Source: Pararobbsia alpina (GTDB taxonomy: Bacteria; Pseudomonadota; Gammaproteobacteria; Burkholderiales; Burkholderiaceae). Taken from it: a DNA stretch of 64,000 nucleotides. The position numbers were made by a program, and so were the translations under genes. The stretch is from NCBI RefSeq assembly GCF_902859895.1, contig NZ_CADIKM010000005.1, positions 1-64,000 of the forward strand, written 5' to 3'. The notes beneath the pieces are model-generated. The model did not search any database, was not told the origin of the DNA, and saw only the letters and a program-made list of their open reading frames with translations. Positions 17,189 through 26,917 of this stretch are shown here, in pieces (position 1 is the first letter of the stretch; the number at the start of each line of letters is the position of its first letter).

Positions 17189-18109
17189 ATGAAGCACATT
17201 AAAGTTGGCGCCGTCTCGCGAAACTACTTCAATATGCCGCTCTGGATTGCCAAGGACCAGGGCTTTTTCGAAGAAGCCGGCCTGGACGTGTCGATCGAAC
17301 TTTACGAGCCCATTGACGAAGTAACAAATCGTTTGAAGGACGGGCGGCTCCAGTTGTCGCTCGGCGTCACCGAGCATGTCATTCTCGAGAGCGAGAGCGG
17401 GGGAGGTCTGGAGATCCTCGCGGGCAACGTGAACCGGCTGCCTTTCTCGTTCATTTCGCGTCCTCACATCACCAAGCCGGAACACCTTCGCGGAGGGATC
17501 GTCGGCGTGTCGTCGCTCGAGGCAGGAAGCTCCTCCCTCGTCATGAAAATCCTCTCCGCTCATGGGCTGGAGCACCCACGCGACTACAAGATCGTCGCGG
17601 TCGGTCCCATTCTGTCGCGCTGGAACAAGCTGCAAAGCGGGGAGATTGACGCTGGACTGCAGGGTATTCCGTTGAACTACGTCGCGCTCGATCAAGGCTA
17701 TGTGTCGCTTTGCGAGCCGCTGGACGACTTTCCCTGGTTCCAGTTCACCTCGCTCAACGTCGCCGGCGCATGGGCCGAAGCCAATGAAGAGACGACGGTG
17801 GCTTTCCTTCGGGCATTCGTTCGCGCGCACGATTGGTTCTATGCAAACAAGGCGGGCTGCCGTTCGATCGCCATGGAACACAGTGGCATCTCCGCGGACT
17901 ACGCCGATCGCGCCTGGGACGACTATACGCAACGTGAGATTTTCCCGCGCGACGCTGCCGCCAACGTCCAATCGATCCAGGCGCTCATTGACGTGAGCTC
18001 CCTGATCCGTGCACTTCCGGGCCGCGCCAAGACAAGTGCCGCGGAGTACATCAACCCAAAATATCTGGAGCAGGCTCGCCGCACTCTAGGTTCGCAGCAG
18101 TCGGTGTAA
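17189..18109 (+). CDS. periplasmic-binding-fold protein (NMT1/DHP-decarboxylase-like), no signal peptide
   Basis: A 306-residue protein with the NMT1/THI5-like type II binding-protein fold: G-x-V-S-R-N-Y-F-N-M-P-L-W-I-A-K-D-Q-G-F-F-E-E-A-G-L near 7-31 and L-G-V-T-E-H near 64-69. It begins M-K-H-I-K-V-G-A directly at the first strand, with no signal peptide, and no ABC ATPase or permease is nearby. Some proteins of this fold, such as 4,5-dihydroxyphthalate decarboxylase, are cytoplasmic enzymes. With a maleate isomerase/arylmalonate decarboxylase-type gene 11 bases downstream, an enzymatic or ligand-sensing role is as likely as transport. An AAGGAAT ribosome binding site precedes the ATG. Confidence 0.7.
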   Translation: MKHIKVGAVSRNYFNMPLWIAKDQGFFEEAGLDVSIELYEPIDEVTNRLKDGRLQLSLGVTEHVILESESGGGLEILAGNVNRLPFSFISRPHITKPEHLRGGIVGVSSLEAGSSSLVMKILSAHGLEHPRDYKIVAVGPILSRWNKLQSGEIDAGLQGIPLNYVALDQGYVSLCEPLDDFPWFQFTSLNVAGAWAEANEETTVAFLRAFVRAHDWFYANKAGCRSIAMEHSGISADYADRAWDDYTQREIFPRDAAANVQSIQALIDVSSLIRALPGRAKTSAAEYINPKYLEQARRTLGSQQSV

Positions 18110-18120
18110 GGGAGCGGGGC

Positions 18121-18873
18121 ATGTCGGTACCCGAAAGCATTGACTACGGATCGAGGGGAAGGATCGGTGTGATCGTTCCCTCAGGCAATAGCGTCGCTGA
18201 ACCGCAAATCAGAGCGATGCTGCCGCCGGGTGTTCAAGCCTATGTCACGCGCCTGCCCCTGCTGGGGAGTTCTTCGGAAGAACTCATCAACATGGCGTCG
18301 CAAGCACGTCAAGCCGCTAACCTGCTAACCGATGCAGGTGTGGAGTGTCTTGCTTTTCACTGTACCGCGGCATCAACCTATAGCGTTGAGCTCAATGACT
18401 TGATCAATCGCCAGGTACAGGTGTCCGAGAAAGCGCATAGCTTCGCCACAGCCGACGCCATCGTTCACGCGCTACGCTGCGTCGATGCCAGGCGTGTGGT
18501 GTTGCTAACGCCGTACATCGAGCCGGTAAACGAGCGTGAGGTGGCGTTCCTCACGCATCACGGGTTCGAGGTGATCGCCTGCGAGGGTCTCCAGATCAAT
18601 ACCAACAAGGAGATGGCAGAGCTGCCGCCGTCCACATTCATCGAAATGGCGCTGAGAAACCAGCGCGATGACGCCGACGCCTATCTGATCAGTTGCACGG
18701 CGGTGCGGTCCGCTGAATGTATCGAGGCGCTCGAGGCATCGTTGAAACGGCCCGTGATTACCAGTAACCAGGCAATGGTCTGGTACGCCCTTCGAGGCTG
18801 CGGTGTGCAAGACCCCGTCGCGGGATTCGGCACGCTTCTCGATCGCGACCGGGCGCCACTTTCGGCAGGGTAG
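18121..18873 (+). CDS. maleate isomerase/arylmalonate decarboxylase family protein (Asp/Glu racemase superfamily)
   Basis: A 250-residue enzyme with two catalytic-type cysteines, in F-H-C-T-A-A-S (Cys81) and I-S-C-T-A-V-R-S (Cys192), the arrangement of maleate cis-trans isomerase. G-V-I-V-P-S-G-N near residues 16-23 fits the substrate carboxylate-binding loop. Arylmalonate decarboxylases share the fold but use one cysteine, so two cysteines favour isomerase or racemase chemistry. It is preceded by a binding-fold protein and followed by a LysR gene, and a LeuCD-like hydro-lyase lies 2.5 kb downstream. Isomerisation of a cis-unsaturated dicarboxylate is therefore plausible. Substrate not proven. 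Confidence 0.8.
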   Translation: MSVPESIDYGSRGRIGVIVPSGNSVAEPQIRAMLPPGVQAYVTRLPLLGSSSEELINMASQARQAANLLTDAGVECLAFHCTAASTYSVELNDLINRQVQVSEKAHSFATADAIVHALRCVDARRVVLLTPYIEPVNEREVAFLTHHGFEVIACEGLQINTNKEMAELPPSTFIEMALRNQRDDADAYLISCTAVRSAECIEALEASLKRPVITSNQAMVWYALRGCGVQDPVAGFGTLLDRDRAPLSAG

Positions 18874-18902
18874 TAGTTGCAGTAACGAGTTGAGTGCCCG
18901 AC

Positions 18903-19823
18903 ATGAATTTGCGCAGTATTGATCTGAATTTGCTTGTCGTTCTCGAAGCCCTTGTGACTGAGCGCAGCGTGACGCGTGCGGCCGAGAAAGTCGGTCTTTC
19001 CCAGTCGGCGGTCAGCCATGCCTTGAGACGCCTGAGGACCACGTTCAGAGACGAACTGTTCGTGCGCACGCCAGAGGGAATGGTTCCGACCAGCTATGCA
19101 ATCTCGATTGCCAGCGTGATCAGCGGTTCGCTGCGGCAGATCGAACGGGCTGTCGAGGGCGGGCGGACGTTCGATCCTGCCAGCGCCATCCGGGGCTTCA
19201 ACTTGCGACTGACCGACTACGCGGGCGTGGTCCTGCTGCCGCGGTTGATCAGTCGATTGCGCGAGGTTGCACCCGGCGTGCAGCTGAACGTCCAGCACTT
19301 CGATCCACGCAGCGGGGAAGACTCGGTCGCGCAGGGTGAGGTGCATGTTCGCGCCGCGTTCAATTCCTTCCGGATACCCGCCGCCTATTGCGCACCTTTG
19401 CTCGAGGACAGCTTCTCCGTGATGATGAATCGCGAGCACCCTTACGCGCGGGCGCCGCTGACGCTGGAAGACTATCTGAGCCTTCATCACCTCAAGGTCG
19501 CGAACACGGCTGTTGGAACCAATGCCATCGACGACGCCCTTGCCGCCATGGGGCTGGTACGCAAGGTTGCGGTGACGGTGCCCAGCTGGCTTCAGATGCA
19601 ACATGTCATTGAGACCACCGACCTGATTACGGCGGTGCCGCACCACTGGACCGGACTGGAAGACTTCAGGCGTTTCGCGACATGTCCGCTGCCGATTGAA
19701 GGATTGTCTTTGGCGATCGATTTGCTCTGGCACCCAAAGGATGACGACGACATCGCCCAGGGGTGGTTCCGGTTGGTCATCCGCAATCTTTTCCACGACT
19801 GGCAGGAGTCGTTTGGGTTTTAG
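18903..19823 (+). CDS. LysR family transcriptional regulator (NodD/NahR-like)
   Basis: A 306-residue LysR regulator. The N-terminal winged helix begins M-N-L-R-S-I-D-L-N-L-L, with the recognition helix in L-S-Q-S-A-V-S-H-A-L-R-R-L near 38-50. The effector domain (about 90-300) starts N-L-R-L-T-D-Y, the pattern of the NodD/NahR/LeuO branch. I use the ATG at 18903, which gives this canonical N-terminus, rather than the GTG at 18894. It sits inside the plus-strand catabolic cluster and probably activates it in response to the substrate; a LysR gene lying in the same direction as its targets is less common than a divergent one. Confidence 0.9.
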   Translation: MNLRSIDLNLLVVLEALVTERSVTRAAEKVGLSQSAVSHALRRLRTTFRDELFVRTPEGMVPTSYAISIASVISGSLRQIERAVEGGRTFDPASAIRGFNLRLTDYAGVVLLPRLISRLREVAPGVQLNVQHFDPRSGEDSVAQGEVHVRAAFNSFRIPAAYCAPLLEDSFSVMMNREHPYARAPLTLEDYLSLHHLKVANTAVGTNAIDDALAAMGLVRKVAVTVPSWLQMQHVIETTDLITAVPHHWTGLEDFRRFATCPLPIEGLSLAIDLLWHPKDDDDIAQGWFRLVIRNLFHDWQESFGF

Positions 19824-19994
19824 GCCACGCAAGCAGATCCGCAGTGGACTCCAAATACAAGAAATTGGCGCTGTCCTGACACAAAGCGCTTTCTCTGTCC
19901 ATACCAGCGACCTCGGGGGAAGTACGGTCGCCGGTTGGCATTTCCCTTCGGGGTAACCACCTTCCTACGACAAGGTAGAAGGAGACTAATAGTT

Positions 19995-21140
19995 GTGAAG
20001 CAGAAAAAAACGAAGCTTTATAAGGCGCTTTGCGCCGCTGCTGTCATTGCATCGGTATCGTCGAGCGCCCATGCCCAAAGCAGCGTAACGCTGTATGGAC
20101 TCATTGCGGAAGGCATTGGCTGGGTGAATAACGAGGGTGGCTCTCACAACTTCATGATGATGAGCGGCACAAATCTGAACAACCGCTTCGGCGTCAACAT
20201 TGTTGAGGACCTGGGTGGCGGAGACCGTGCGGTTGCGGTGCTCGAAAACGGATTTGACATCACCAGCGGCAAATTGGAACAAGGCAGTCGCATGTTCGGG
20301 CGCCAGGCTTATGTCGGTTTGGGCAGCGACACGGCCGGTACGCTGACCTTGGGCCGGCAGTACGACATGTTCTGGGACTACCTCACGCCGCTGATGTCGG
20401 CTGTGGTGGCCAATGGCTTGGCCGACCACCCGGGAGATGCCGACAACCTGATGGGCAGCTGGCGCTACAGCAACTCGGTGAAGTATGTGTCGCCAACCTG
20501 GAACGGCCTGAATGCCGAGGCGTTCTACGCGTTCAGCAATCAGGCTGGCGACTTTGCGATGAATCGGGCCTTTGGCGCTGGCGCAGGCTACCACGGTGGT
20601 CCGCTGAAGCTCGCGCTGGCTTTCACCGAGCTCGATGAGCCGGGGACCTTGAATCTGAACGGTGCGGTCAGTAACGACTACAGCGGCGTTCCGTTCTATT
20701 TCTTCCGTACAAGCCCTGTGGACGCCAATGCGGGCGTATCAAGGCAGCGCAATCTTGGCGTCGGGGGGCAGTATGACTTTGGACACGGTTTGCGCTGGAA
20801 CGCGATCGTTGACGTGGTGCACTTCGAGTACCAGGACGGTACGAGCTTCACCCAGACCAACTACGACACGTCGTTCAGCTACTTCCTGACGCATGCGCTG
20901 TCCTTCTCGGCGGCCTACGTTTACTCGGCTGGTAAGTATGGTGGCGTCAACGCGAATCCGCACTGGAACACGGCATCGGTGAGTGTGGATTACCAATTGT
21001 CCAAGCGCACCGACGTCTACCTCACCGATTCCTTGCAGACGGCCTCGGGACCTTATGCGGTCGCTGCAATCTATGCGGTATCTCCGTCAACGAGTTCGAA
21101 CCAGAACCTGGTGGTAGCAGGGATGCGAACCCGGTTTTAA
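19995..21140 (+). CDS. outer-membrane porin, OpcP/OmpC-like (Burkholderia type)
   Basis: A 381-residue gram-negative porin. The GTG at 19995 follows AAGGAGA (19979-19984) and gives the signal peptide M-K-Q-K-K-T-K-L-Y-K then A-L-C-A-A-A-V-I-A, ending S-S-A-H-A-Q. The mature protein opens S-S-V-T-L-Y-G-L-I, typical of betaproteobacterial trimeric porins, and ends with a terminal Phe (T-R-F) as required for BAM insertion. The body alternates short beta strands, for example L-T-L-G-R-Q-Y near 110. It probably provides outer-membrane passage for the organic acid used by the surrounding cluster. Confidence 0.88.
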   Translation: MKQKKTKLYKALCAAAVIASVSSSAHAQSSVTLYGLIAEGIGWVNNEGGSHNFMMMSGTNLNNRFGVNIVEDLGGGDRAVAVLENGFDITSGKLEQGSRMFGRQAYVGLGSDTAGTLTLGRQYDMFWDYLTPLMSAVVANGLADHPGDADNLMGSWRYSNSVKYVSPTWNGLNAEAFYAFSNQAGDFAMNRAFGAGAGYHGGPLKLALAFTELDEPGTLNLNGAVSNDYSGVPFYFFRTSPVDANAGVSRQRNLGVGGQYDFGHGLRWNAIVDVVHFEYQDGTSFTQTNYDTSFSYFLTHALSFSAAYVYSAGKYGGVNANPHWNTASVSVDYQLSKRTDVYLTDSLQTASGPYAVAAIYAVSPSTSSNQNLVVAGMRTRF

Positions 21141-21381
21141 GTTGATGCGACCGGTATAGGTCGTCGTAGTCCCGATCCGGGTTCACGCATGATGAGCGGA
21201 ACAAAGGCCGATCGCGAAACCAGGCTGATGGCCAAGTGTTGGCGAGCGAGTTCAAGGCCGGTGACACCGGATCGGGACGAACGGGCGAATCGTGGCATCG
21301 GGGAAGGCTTGAACTACACGAATGCGTGCGTGCTGGTTGCCGATAAGACACGCACCTTCAACAACCCTGCATATCAAGACT
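21141..21381. other. 241-base gap before the LeuC-like gene
   Basis: No gene is supported. A short inverted repeat (CGACC/GGTCG, near 21152-21167) just after the porin stop may help termination. Confidence 0.3.
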
Positions 21382-22803
21382 ATGCCTGACTACTCTCACT
21401 CGACTCCTTGCACGCTATTGGACAAGTTGTGGCAGCGTCACGCTGTGAACACGACGCCGGATGGACACACGCTGCTCTACATTGATCAACATCTCGTCAA
21501 TGAGGTGACGAGCCCTCAGGCTTTCGACGGACTTCGCATGAACGGCTTGCGGCCGTGGCGTAGTGAATCGGTGCTGGCCACCGCTGATCACAACGTGCCG
21601 ACCGCGAATCGGATAATTGGAATCAAAGACTTGATGGCGCGGCGCCAAGTCGAGGCACTCAGCCGCAATTGCGCTGAATTCGGGTTGACCGAATTTCCGA
21701 TGCACGACGCGCGCCAAGGTATTCTGCACGTGGTGGGGCCTGAGCAAGGTGCGACCCTGCCCGGCATGAGCATCGTCTGTGGTGATTCGCATACCACCAC
21801 GCACGGAGCGTTCGCCGCTCTTGCGTTCGGCATCGGCACCTCGGAAATCGAGCATGTGCTCGCCACGCAATGCCTGATCGTGAAAAAGCCCGCGACGATG
21901 CAGGTACGCATTGAAGGCGAGACCCGGCGCGGTGTCACGCCAAAGGATCTGGCGCTCGCCCTGATCGCTCAAATCGGCACATCGGGCGCGACGGGGCACG
22001 CGCTGGAATTCGCCGGCTCGGCAATCGAGCGCATGAGCATGGAAGCGCGCATGACGCTCTGCAATATGGCGCTCGAGACCGGCGCGCGCTGCGCGATGAT
22101 TGCAGTCGACGAGACGACGATCACCTATCTGCATGACCGGCCATACGCTCCCCGCGACCTTCGCCGGGATCAAGCCGTGCAGTACTGGCGGACCCTGCAC
22201 AGCGATCCGGGCGCACGCTTCGACCGGATTGTGGAACTTGATGCGGCGACCGTTCGCCCGCAAGTCAGCTGGGGCACATCGCCGGAAATGGTCGCCTCGA
22301 TCGACGGCCTGGTGCCGGATCCCGCCGCCGAGCAAGACTCGGTCAAGCGGCAAGCAATGGAACGCGCACTCGCTTACATGGATCTCACGCCCGGCATCCG
22401 CATAGCGGATATCGCGCTGGACAAGATTTTCATCGGTTCCTGTACCAACGCTCGATTGGAAGACTTGCGGGCCGCCGCCGCGGTCGTCCGGGGAAAGCGT
22501 GTGGCCGCCGGTATTGCGCAGGCACTGGTCGTGCCGGGTTCCGGCCTGGTCAAGCGCGAGGCCGAAGCCGAAGGACTCGACAAGATTTTTCTCGCGGCAG
22601 GTTTTGAATGGCGTGATCCCGGATGCTCAATGTGCCTTGGCATGAACGAGGATCGATTGTCGCCCGGTGAACGCTGCGCCTCGACCTCCAACCGTAACTT
22701 CGAGGGCCGTCAGGGGTCAGGCGGGCGCACGCACCTGGTCAGCCCCGTGATGGCGGCCGCCGCCGCTATCGCGGGTCACTTCGTCGATGTCAGCCAGCTT
22801 TGA
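21382..22803 (+). CDS. aconitase-superfamily hydro-lyase, large subunit (LeuC-like)
   Basis: A 473-residue protein homologous to 3-isopropylmalate dehydratase large subunit. It shows D-H-N-V-P-T near residue 70, [10 protein letters not shown] near 134-143, and 4Fe-4S cluster cysteines in I-G-S-C-T-N-A-R (near 350) and [11 protein letters not shown] (near 412-422). The start is the ATG at 21382 (M-P-D-Y-S). It is followed after 12 bases by the small subunit. True leucine-pathway leuCD normally lies with leuB. Here the neighbours are a maleate isomerase-type enzyme, an organic acid transporter and a porin, so a catabolic hydro-lyase (maleate, citraconate or a substituted malate) is more likely than leucine synthesis. 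Confidence 0.83.
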   Translation: MPDYSHSTPCTLLDKLWQRHAVNTTPDGHTLLYIDQHLVNEVTSPQAFDGLRMNGLRPWRSESVLATADHNVPTANRIIGIKDLMARRQVEALSRNCAEFGLTEFPMHDARQGILHVVGPEQGATLPGMSIVCGDSHTTTHGAFAALAFGIGTSEIEHVLATQCLIVKKPATMQVRIEGETRRGVTPKDLALALIAQIGTSGATGHALEFAGSAIERMSMEARMTLCNMALETGARCAMIAVDETTITYLHDRPYAPRDLRRDQAVQYWRTLHSDPGARFDRIVELDAATVRPQVSWGTSPEMVASIDGLVPDPAAEQDSVKRQAMERALAYMDLTPGIRIADIALDKIFIGSCTNARLEDLRAAAAVVRGKRVAAGIAQALVVPGSGLVKREAEAEGLDKIFLAAGFEWRDPGCSMCLGMNEDRLSPGERCASTSNRNFEGRQGSGGRTHLVSPVMAAAAAIAGHFVDVSQL

Positions 22804-22815
22804 AGGAAGATTCGA

Positions 22816-23463
22816 ATGCAGCCCTTTTTGCCTGTTGACTCGCTTGTCCTACCGCTCGATCGCGCCAACGTCGATACCGATGCCATTTTGCCCAAGCAAT
22901 TCATGAAGTCGATCGAACGGACCGGTTTTGGTCCGTTTCTGTTCGATGAGTGGCGTTATCTCGACAGAGGTGAGTTCGGCCAGGACTGCTCAATGCGCCC
23001 GCTCAATCCAGATTTTCCACTGAATCAGCCTCGCTACAACGGCGCGCAAATTTTGCTGGCGCGCGAGAATTTTGGCTGTGGATCGAGTCGCGAACATGCC
23101 CCATGGGCGCTTCGTGACTGGGGAATCCGGGTCCTCATTGCATCGAGTTTCGCGGAGATCTTTCATGGTAACTGCTTCAAGAATGGGCTCCTGCCGATAC
23201 GGCTCGATGCTGAGCTCGTGGACGCCCTGTTTACCGCCGTGCAAACCACGCCTGGCTATCGACTGCGGATCGACCTGGAAGCACAGTACATCACGCGGCC
23301 GGACGGCTCTGCCACGGCCTTCGAGATCGATCCGTTTCGCAAGGACTGCTTGCTGCGCGGACTCGACGAAGTCGGGCTTACTCTGCAGGACGCCGCGGCC
23401 ATCCGCGCCTTCGAGCAGGAACGTCGATGCATCGAACCTTGGCTGTTCGAGCGCGTGGTTTGA
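22816..23463 (+). CDS. aconitase-superfamily hydro-lyase, small subunit (LeuD-like)
   Basis: A 215-residue swivel-domain subunit. Diagnostic segments are [16 protein letters not shown] near residues 13-28 and [15 protein letters not shown] near 84-98 (substrate carboxylate binding), then [13 protein letters not shown] near 113-125. The length matches proteobacterial LeuD. It forms a heterodimer with the large subunit encoded 12 bases upstream. As for that gene, context argues for a catabolic dicarboxylate hydro-lyase, but sequence alone cannot exclude isopropylmalate isomerase. Confidence 0.85.
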   Translation: MQPFLPVDSLVLPLDRANVDTDAILPKQFMKSIERTGFGPFLFDEWRYLDRGEFGQDCSMRPLNPDFPLNQPRYNGAQILLARENFGCGSSREHAPWALRDWGIRVLIASSFAEIFHGNCFKNGLLPIRLDAELVDALFTAVQTTPGYRLRIDLEAQYITRPDGSATAFEIDPFRKDCLLRGLDEVGLTLQDAAAIRAFEQERRCIEPWLFERVV

Positions 23464-23661
23464 CGTGAGATATGTGGCGCAGTCCGTCGCAGGCGCTCGA
23501 CCCGCAGTTGGGCCGAGCCTCTAGGGGAATCAGCGTCGGCCGTCCATGCGACGCACCACCACGATCTACGCGTGGGCGACATCGTTTTCGATAGAGCAGT
23601 GCTAGAGAAAACAAGCGTGTGCTTTGCTTGTTCCTGTCAAACATAAAATGTTCGAAGATAT

Positions 23662-25323
23662 ATGAAGCTAACTTTTGCCCAGAAGCTCTGGTTGCCGCTG
23701 ATCCTGAGCCTGGTTTGCCTGGCCGGCGCGTCGATTTACAACGCCTACCAGACGAGGGGAATGCGGATGGACGAACGTAAAGCCGACCTCGTACACGCGG
23801 CGGAACTCGCGGTGAATGTCGCCAAAACCATGGACGCTCAGGTGGCTTCCGGCGCCTTGACCAAAGCGGAAGCCCAGAAGCGGGCCATGGCCATCATCGG
23901 GGACATGCGGTTCGGCCAAGACGGTTACTTCGCGCTCTTCGATCCGCAGTTCACCGTCTTGATGAACCCGACGCAACGGCAGATGGTGGGCAGGAACATC
24001 CTCGACTACAAGGATTCGGACGGGGGGCACCCTTTCAGGGCGACGCTCGACGTTATCAAGCGTGACGGCCAAGGCTTTACCGTGTACCCGTTTCCGAAAC
24101 CGGGACAAACCGCTCCTTCCACGAAGGTTGCCTACAACGTCATCTATCAGCCGTGGAACTGGATTTTCAACACGGGGGTCTACGTTGACGATATCGATGC
24201 GGCGTTCCGCGCAACGCTGTACCAGAGCCTCGGGATTCTGGCGGTACTGGCCTTTGCCTTGTGCGCGGTCGTTGTGGTGCTCAACCGCGGCATCGTCCGC
24301 TCGCTGGGCGGTGAGCCGTCCTATGCGGCCGAGATTGCCAACCAGATTGCCAGTAACGATCTGACCGCGGTGGTGAAGACGGCACCGGGCGACCACTCGA
24401 GCCTGCTGTTTTCGATGAAGCGCATGCAGGAGCAGCTCGCACAAACGATTGGCACGATCAAACTATCCGCCGACTCGATCGCTACCGCCACGCACCAGAT
24501 AGCCGCAGGCAACCTTGACCTGTCACAGCGCACCGAAGAGCAGGCCGCCTCGCTCGAGGAAACAGCGTCGAGCATGGAGCAACTGACCTCGACGGTCAGC
24601 CAGAACGCCGACAACGCCAGTCAGGCGAACCAGCTCGCTGCGCAGGCTGCCCACGTGGCGGAGGAAGGTGGCACCGTGGTGTCGCGCGTGGTCGAAACGA
24701 TGGAGGGCATCAACGCCAGCTCGGACAAGATCACCAACATCGTCGGCATCATCGAGGGCATCGCCTTCCAGACCAACATCCTCGCATTGAACGCGGCCGT
24801 CGAAGCGGCGCGGGCGGGTGAGCAGGGACGAGGTTTTGCAGTGGTGGCCTCGGAAGTGCGTTCGCTGGCCCAGCGCTCCTCGGCGGCGGCGAAGGAAATC
24901 AAGGAGTTGATCCATGATTCCGTGCAGCGCGTGCAGGCAGGTGCCGGCCATGTGCGGGAGGCGGGTGAGAAGATGCGCGAGATCACGCACGAGATCAGGC
25001 GCGTAACCGACATCATGGGTGAGATCACCGCCGCCTCGCGGGAACAGAGCAAGGGCATCGGCCAGGTCAACCAGGCCGTCACGCAGATGGATGTCGTCAC
25101 GCAGCAGAACGCGGCGTTGGTCGAGCAGGCGGCGGCGGCTGCCAGCTCGCTCGAGTCGCAGGCAGGCGATCTGAAAGCCTCCGTGTCGATGTTCAGACTG
25201 GGCGCCTCGCACGAGGCCGGTGCCACGCGTGCTGTCGCACAAACGCACGCGGCGGCTCCGGCGCGCCTTCGGGCACCCGCCACGGCGGCCCTGAAGGGAC
25301 CCGCATCCCATCCGTTCGTGTGA
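23662..25323 (+). CDS. methyl-accepting chemotaxis protein with single Cache sensor
   Basis: A 553-residue chemoreceptor. The first membrane helix is at about residues 8-26. A periplasmic single-Cache (sCache_2-like) domain spans about 30-185 (D-G-Y-F-A-L-F-D near 90, [13 protein letters not shown] near 165-177). A second membrane helix lies at about 190-210, then a HAMP segment and the signalling hairpin. The tip contains [20 protein letters not shown], the universal MCP core. There is no C-terminal CheR/CheB-tethering pentapeptide. Cache domains of this type often sense organic acids, which fits the upstream catabolic cluster, although co-transcription is unproven (198-base gap). Confidence 0.9.
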   Translation: MKLTFAQKLWLPLILSLVCLAGASIYNAYQTRGMRMDERKADLVHAAELAVNVAKTMDAQVASGALTKAEAQKRAMAIIGDMRFGQDGYFALFDPQFTVLMNPTQRQMVGRNILDYKDSDGGHPFRATLDVIKRDGQGFTVYPFPKPGQTAPSTKVAYNVIYQPWNWIFNTGVYVDDIDAAFRATLYQSLGILAVLAFALCAVVVVLNRGIVRSLGGEPSYAAEIANQIASNDLTAVVKTAPGDHSSLLFSMKRMQEQLAQTIGTIKLSADSIATATHQIAAGNLDLSQRTEEQAASLEETASSMEQLTSTVSQNADNASQANQLAAQAAHVAEEGGTVVSRVVETMEGINASSDKITNIVGIIEGIAFQTNILALNAAVEAARAGEQGRGFAVVASEVRSLAQRSSAAAKEIKELIHDSVQRVQAGAGHVREAGEKMREITHEIRRVTDIMGEITAASREQSKGIGQVNQAVTQMDVVTQQNAALVEQAAAAASSLESQAGDLKASVSMFRLGASHEAGATRAVAQTHAAAPARLRAPATAALKGPASHPFV

Positions 25324-25431
25324 CACGAGCCGCCGAAGCCGGCTAAAGCTGAGGCGGTCAATTTTCTGGAAAGCTGGCGGCACATCATCAGCACGGGGTT
25401 TTCGATTGCGTCGATACCTGTGCTGGTGTCG

Positions 25432-26619
25432 CTATGGCTGGTAGGCGGGATCGACAATCGTCCAGTAAGCCGCCTTCGGCCGCAGGTCGGCATCGAACAG
25501 TAGCGGCAGATTGGTCCGCGACACTGGCGTCGAACTCAGCCAGGTATGCTTGTCCGAATAGCCCCAAAACGTCACGGCCTTGATGCTGGGCTCGTGCTCG
25601 AATACGTCAAACACGGCTCGATAGCGAAGCGCCTGGGCACGCATCACGTCGTTCGGCACTGAACGACCGAGGTCGGGAAGGCATGCATGCGGATTGCGCC
25701 AGCATTCGCCCGAATCGGCATAGAGACTCACGTCGAGTTCCGTCACCTGGTTCTCGAGTCCGAGTGCGGCGACGTCGTCGAGTGCCTGCTTGATGTTCGC
25801 CAGCGGCGGCCTGTTGACACTAATATGCATTTGATGCCCGACGCCGTCGATCGACACTCCTTCGGCGCGTAATTCGCGAATCACGGTCAGCAGTTTCTCG
25901 CGCTTGTTCGGATCATCTGTATTGTATTCGTTGATATAGAGCTTGACGTCCGGGTCGGCCGCACGCGCCGCTCGGAAGGCGATCGCTATGTAGTCTTTCC
26001 CAAAAGCGCGATACCATGGACTATCTTCGCGGTAGACCTGATTCGAATTGTCGCTGATGACTTCATTGACGACATCCCATGCATAGACCTTGCCGCGGAA
26101 GTGTGTGACGACATCGGTCACATACTTCCGCAGGCGCGCGGCCACGATATCGCGATACTGCGGTTCGTCGCGTGCTCCGGCAAAGAACCAGTCCGGAGCC
26201 TCTTTCCAATTCCCGCTCTGGAAGTGCCAGACGAGTGTGTGGCCCCGCACTGCCATGCCGTGTGCGTGGGCGAAGGCGATAATCTTGTCGGCCGGTTCGA
26301 AGTCATATCTGCCTTCGGCAACGCCAATCGTGCCCGGCTTCATCTTGTTCTCGGCGGTCAGGCTTGAGAACTGCGCTGCCAACAGGGCGGCGTCAGCCGG
26401 ACTGTCTATCGAGTCCGGCTCGATCGCCGTGCCAACCAGGAAATGCTTGGCCATGACGCTTCTGAGCGGGGGTGGCTCCGCGCCGGGTGTCGCTGCCAGC
26501 GGCGGACCGTCATGTGCGGGCGACGTCTGGCCGTTCGCGAAGTCAGCGGCCCAGGCAACCGAACTCAGGGTCAGGGCGATGTAGAACAGGCGTAGCGAGG
26601 TCCCCCGAGCGCGCATCAT
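25432..26619 (-). CDS. secreted endo-1,4-beta-xylanase, GH10
   Basis: A 395-residue glycoside hydrolase family 10 enzyme. The N-terminus (M-M-R-A-R-G, then a hydrophobic core ending V-A-W-A-A) is a signal peptide, so it is exported. Catalytic residues are visible: acid/base Glu186 in W-D-V-V-N-E and nucleophile Glu294 in T-E-L-D-V-S. G-H-T-L-V-W-H near 126-132 and H-I-S-V near 265 complete the GH10 pattern. It cleaves internal xylan bonds in plant cell walls. It has no carbohydrate-binding module and no xylose genes next to it. An AAGGA ribosome binding site precedes the ATG pair at 26619/26616. Confidence 0.9.
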   Translation of the reverse strand: MMRARGTSLRLFYIALTLSSVAWAADFANGQTSPAHDGPPLAATPGAEPPPLRSVMAKHFLVGTAIEPDSIDSPADAALLAAQFSSLTAENKMKPGTIGVAEGRYDFEPADKIIAFAHAHGMAVRGHTLVWHFQSGNWKEAPDWFFAGARDEPQYRDIVAARLRKYVTDVVTHFRGKVYAWDVVNEVISDNSNQVYREDSPWYRAFGKDYIAIAFRAARAADPDVKLYINEYNTDDPNKREKLLTVIRELRAEGVSIDGVGHQMHISVNRPPLANIKQALDDVAALGLENQVTELDVSLYADSGECWRNPHACLPDLGRSVPNDVMRAQALRYRAVFDVFEHEPSIKAVTFWGYSDKHTWLSSTPVSRTNLPLLFDADLRPKAAYWTIVDPAYQP

Positions 26620-26917
26620 TTTTTCCTTGTAATGTGACCAGGCCGCTACGTCGAATCGATTCTTGACGTTGCATGCCTAGGGGCAACGTTCGATACTAAG
26701 AAGTGGCTGTTGCCGTCGCCATGCGTGGTTTACCTGACTGGCCGGACATGAAGACGATGCTGCACGAGAGAATTACATGACAAGCCGTGTTCCGTGATGG
26801 ACGGGCAAGGATCGAGTGCGCTGCGGTAAGCTATCCAATCATCAGGGGTGGCCCCGCAGAGCTGCTTAAGGCAACCGCTGCCAATCCGGACTAACCTCAA
26901 AAGAAGGCATCCAATCC
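26620..26917. promoter_or_regulatory. divergent intergenic region, xylanase/SDR
   Basis: No gene seen. It must contain promoters for the xylanase (minus) and the SDR (plus). No clear operator was found by eye; AAAGAAGG just before 26918 is the SDR ribosome binding site. Confidence 0.35.

Noticed and set aside
21382-23463. Calling the LeuC/LeuD-like pair the leucine biosynthesis isomerase
   Set aside because: leuB and other leucine genes are absent and the neighbours are catabolic. I kept the general hydro-lyase call rather than a gene symbol.
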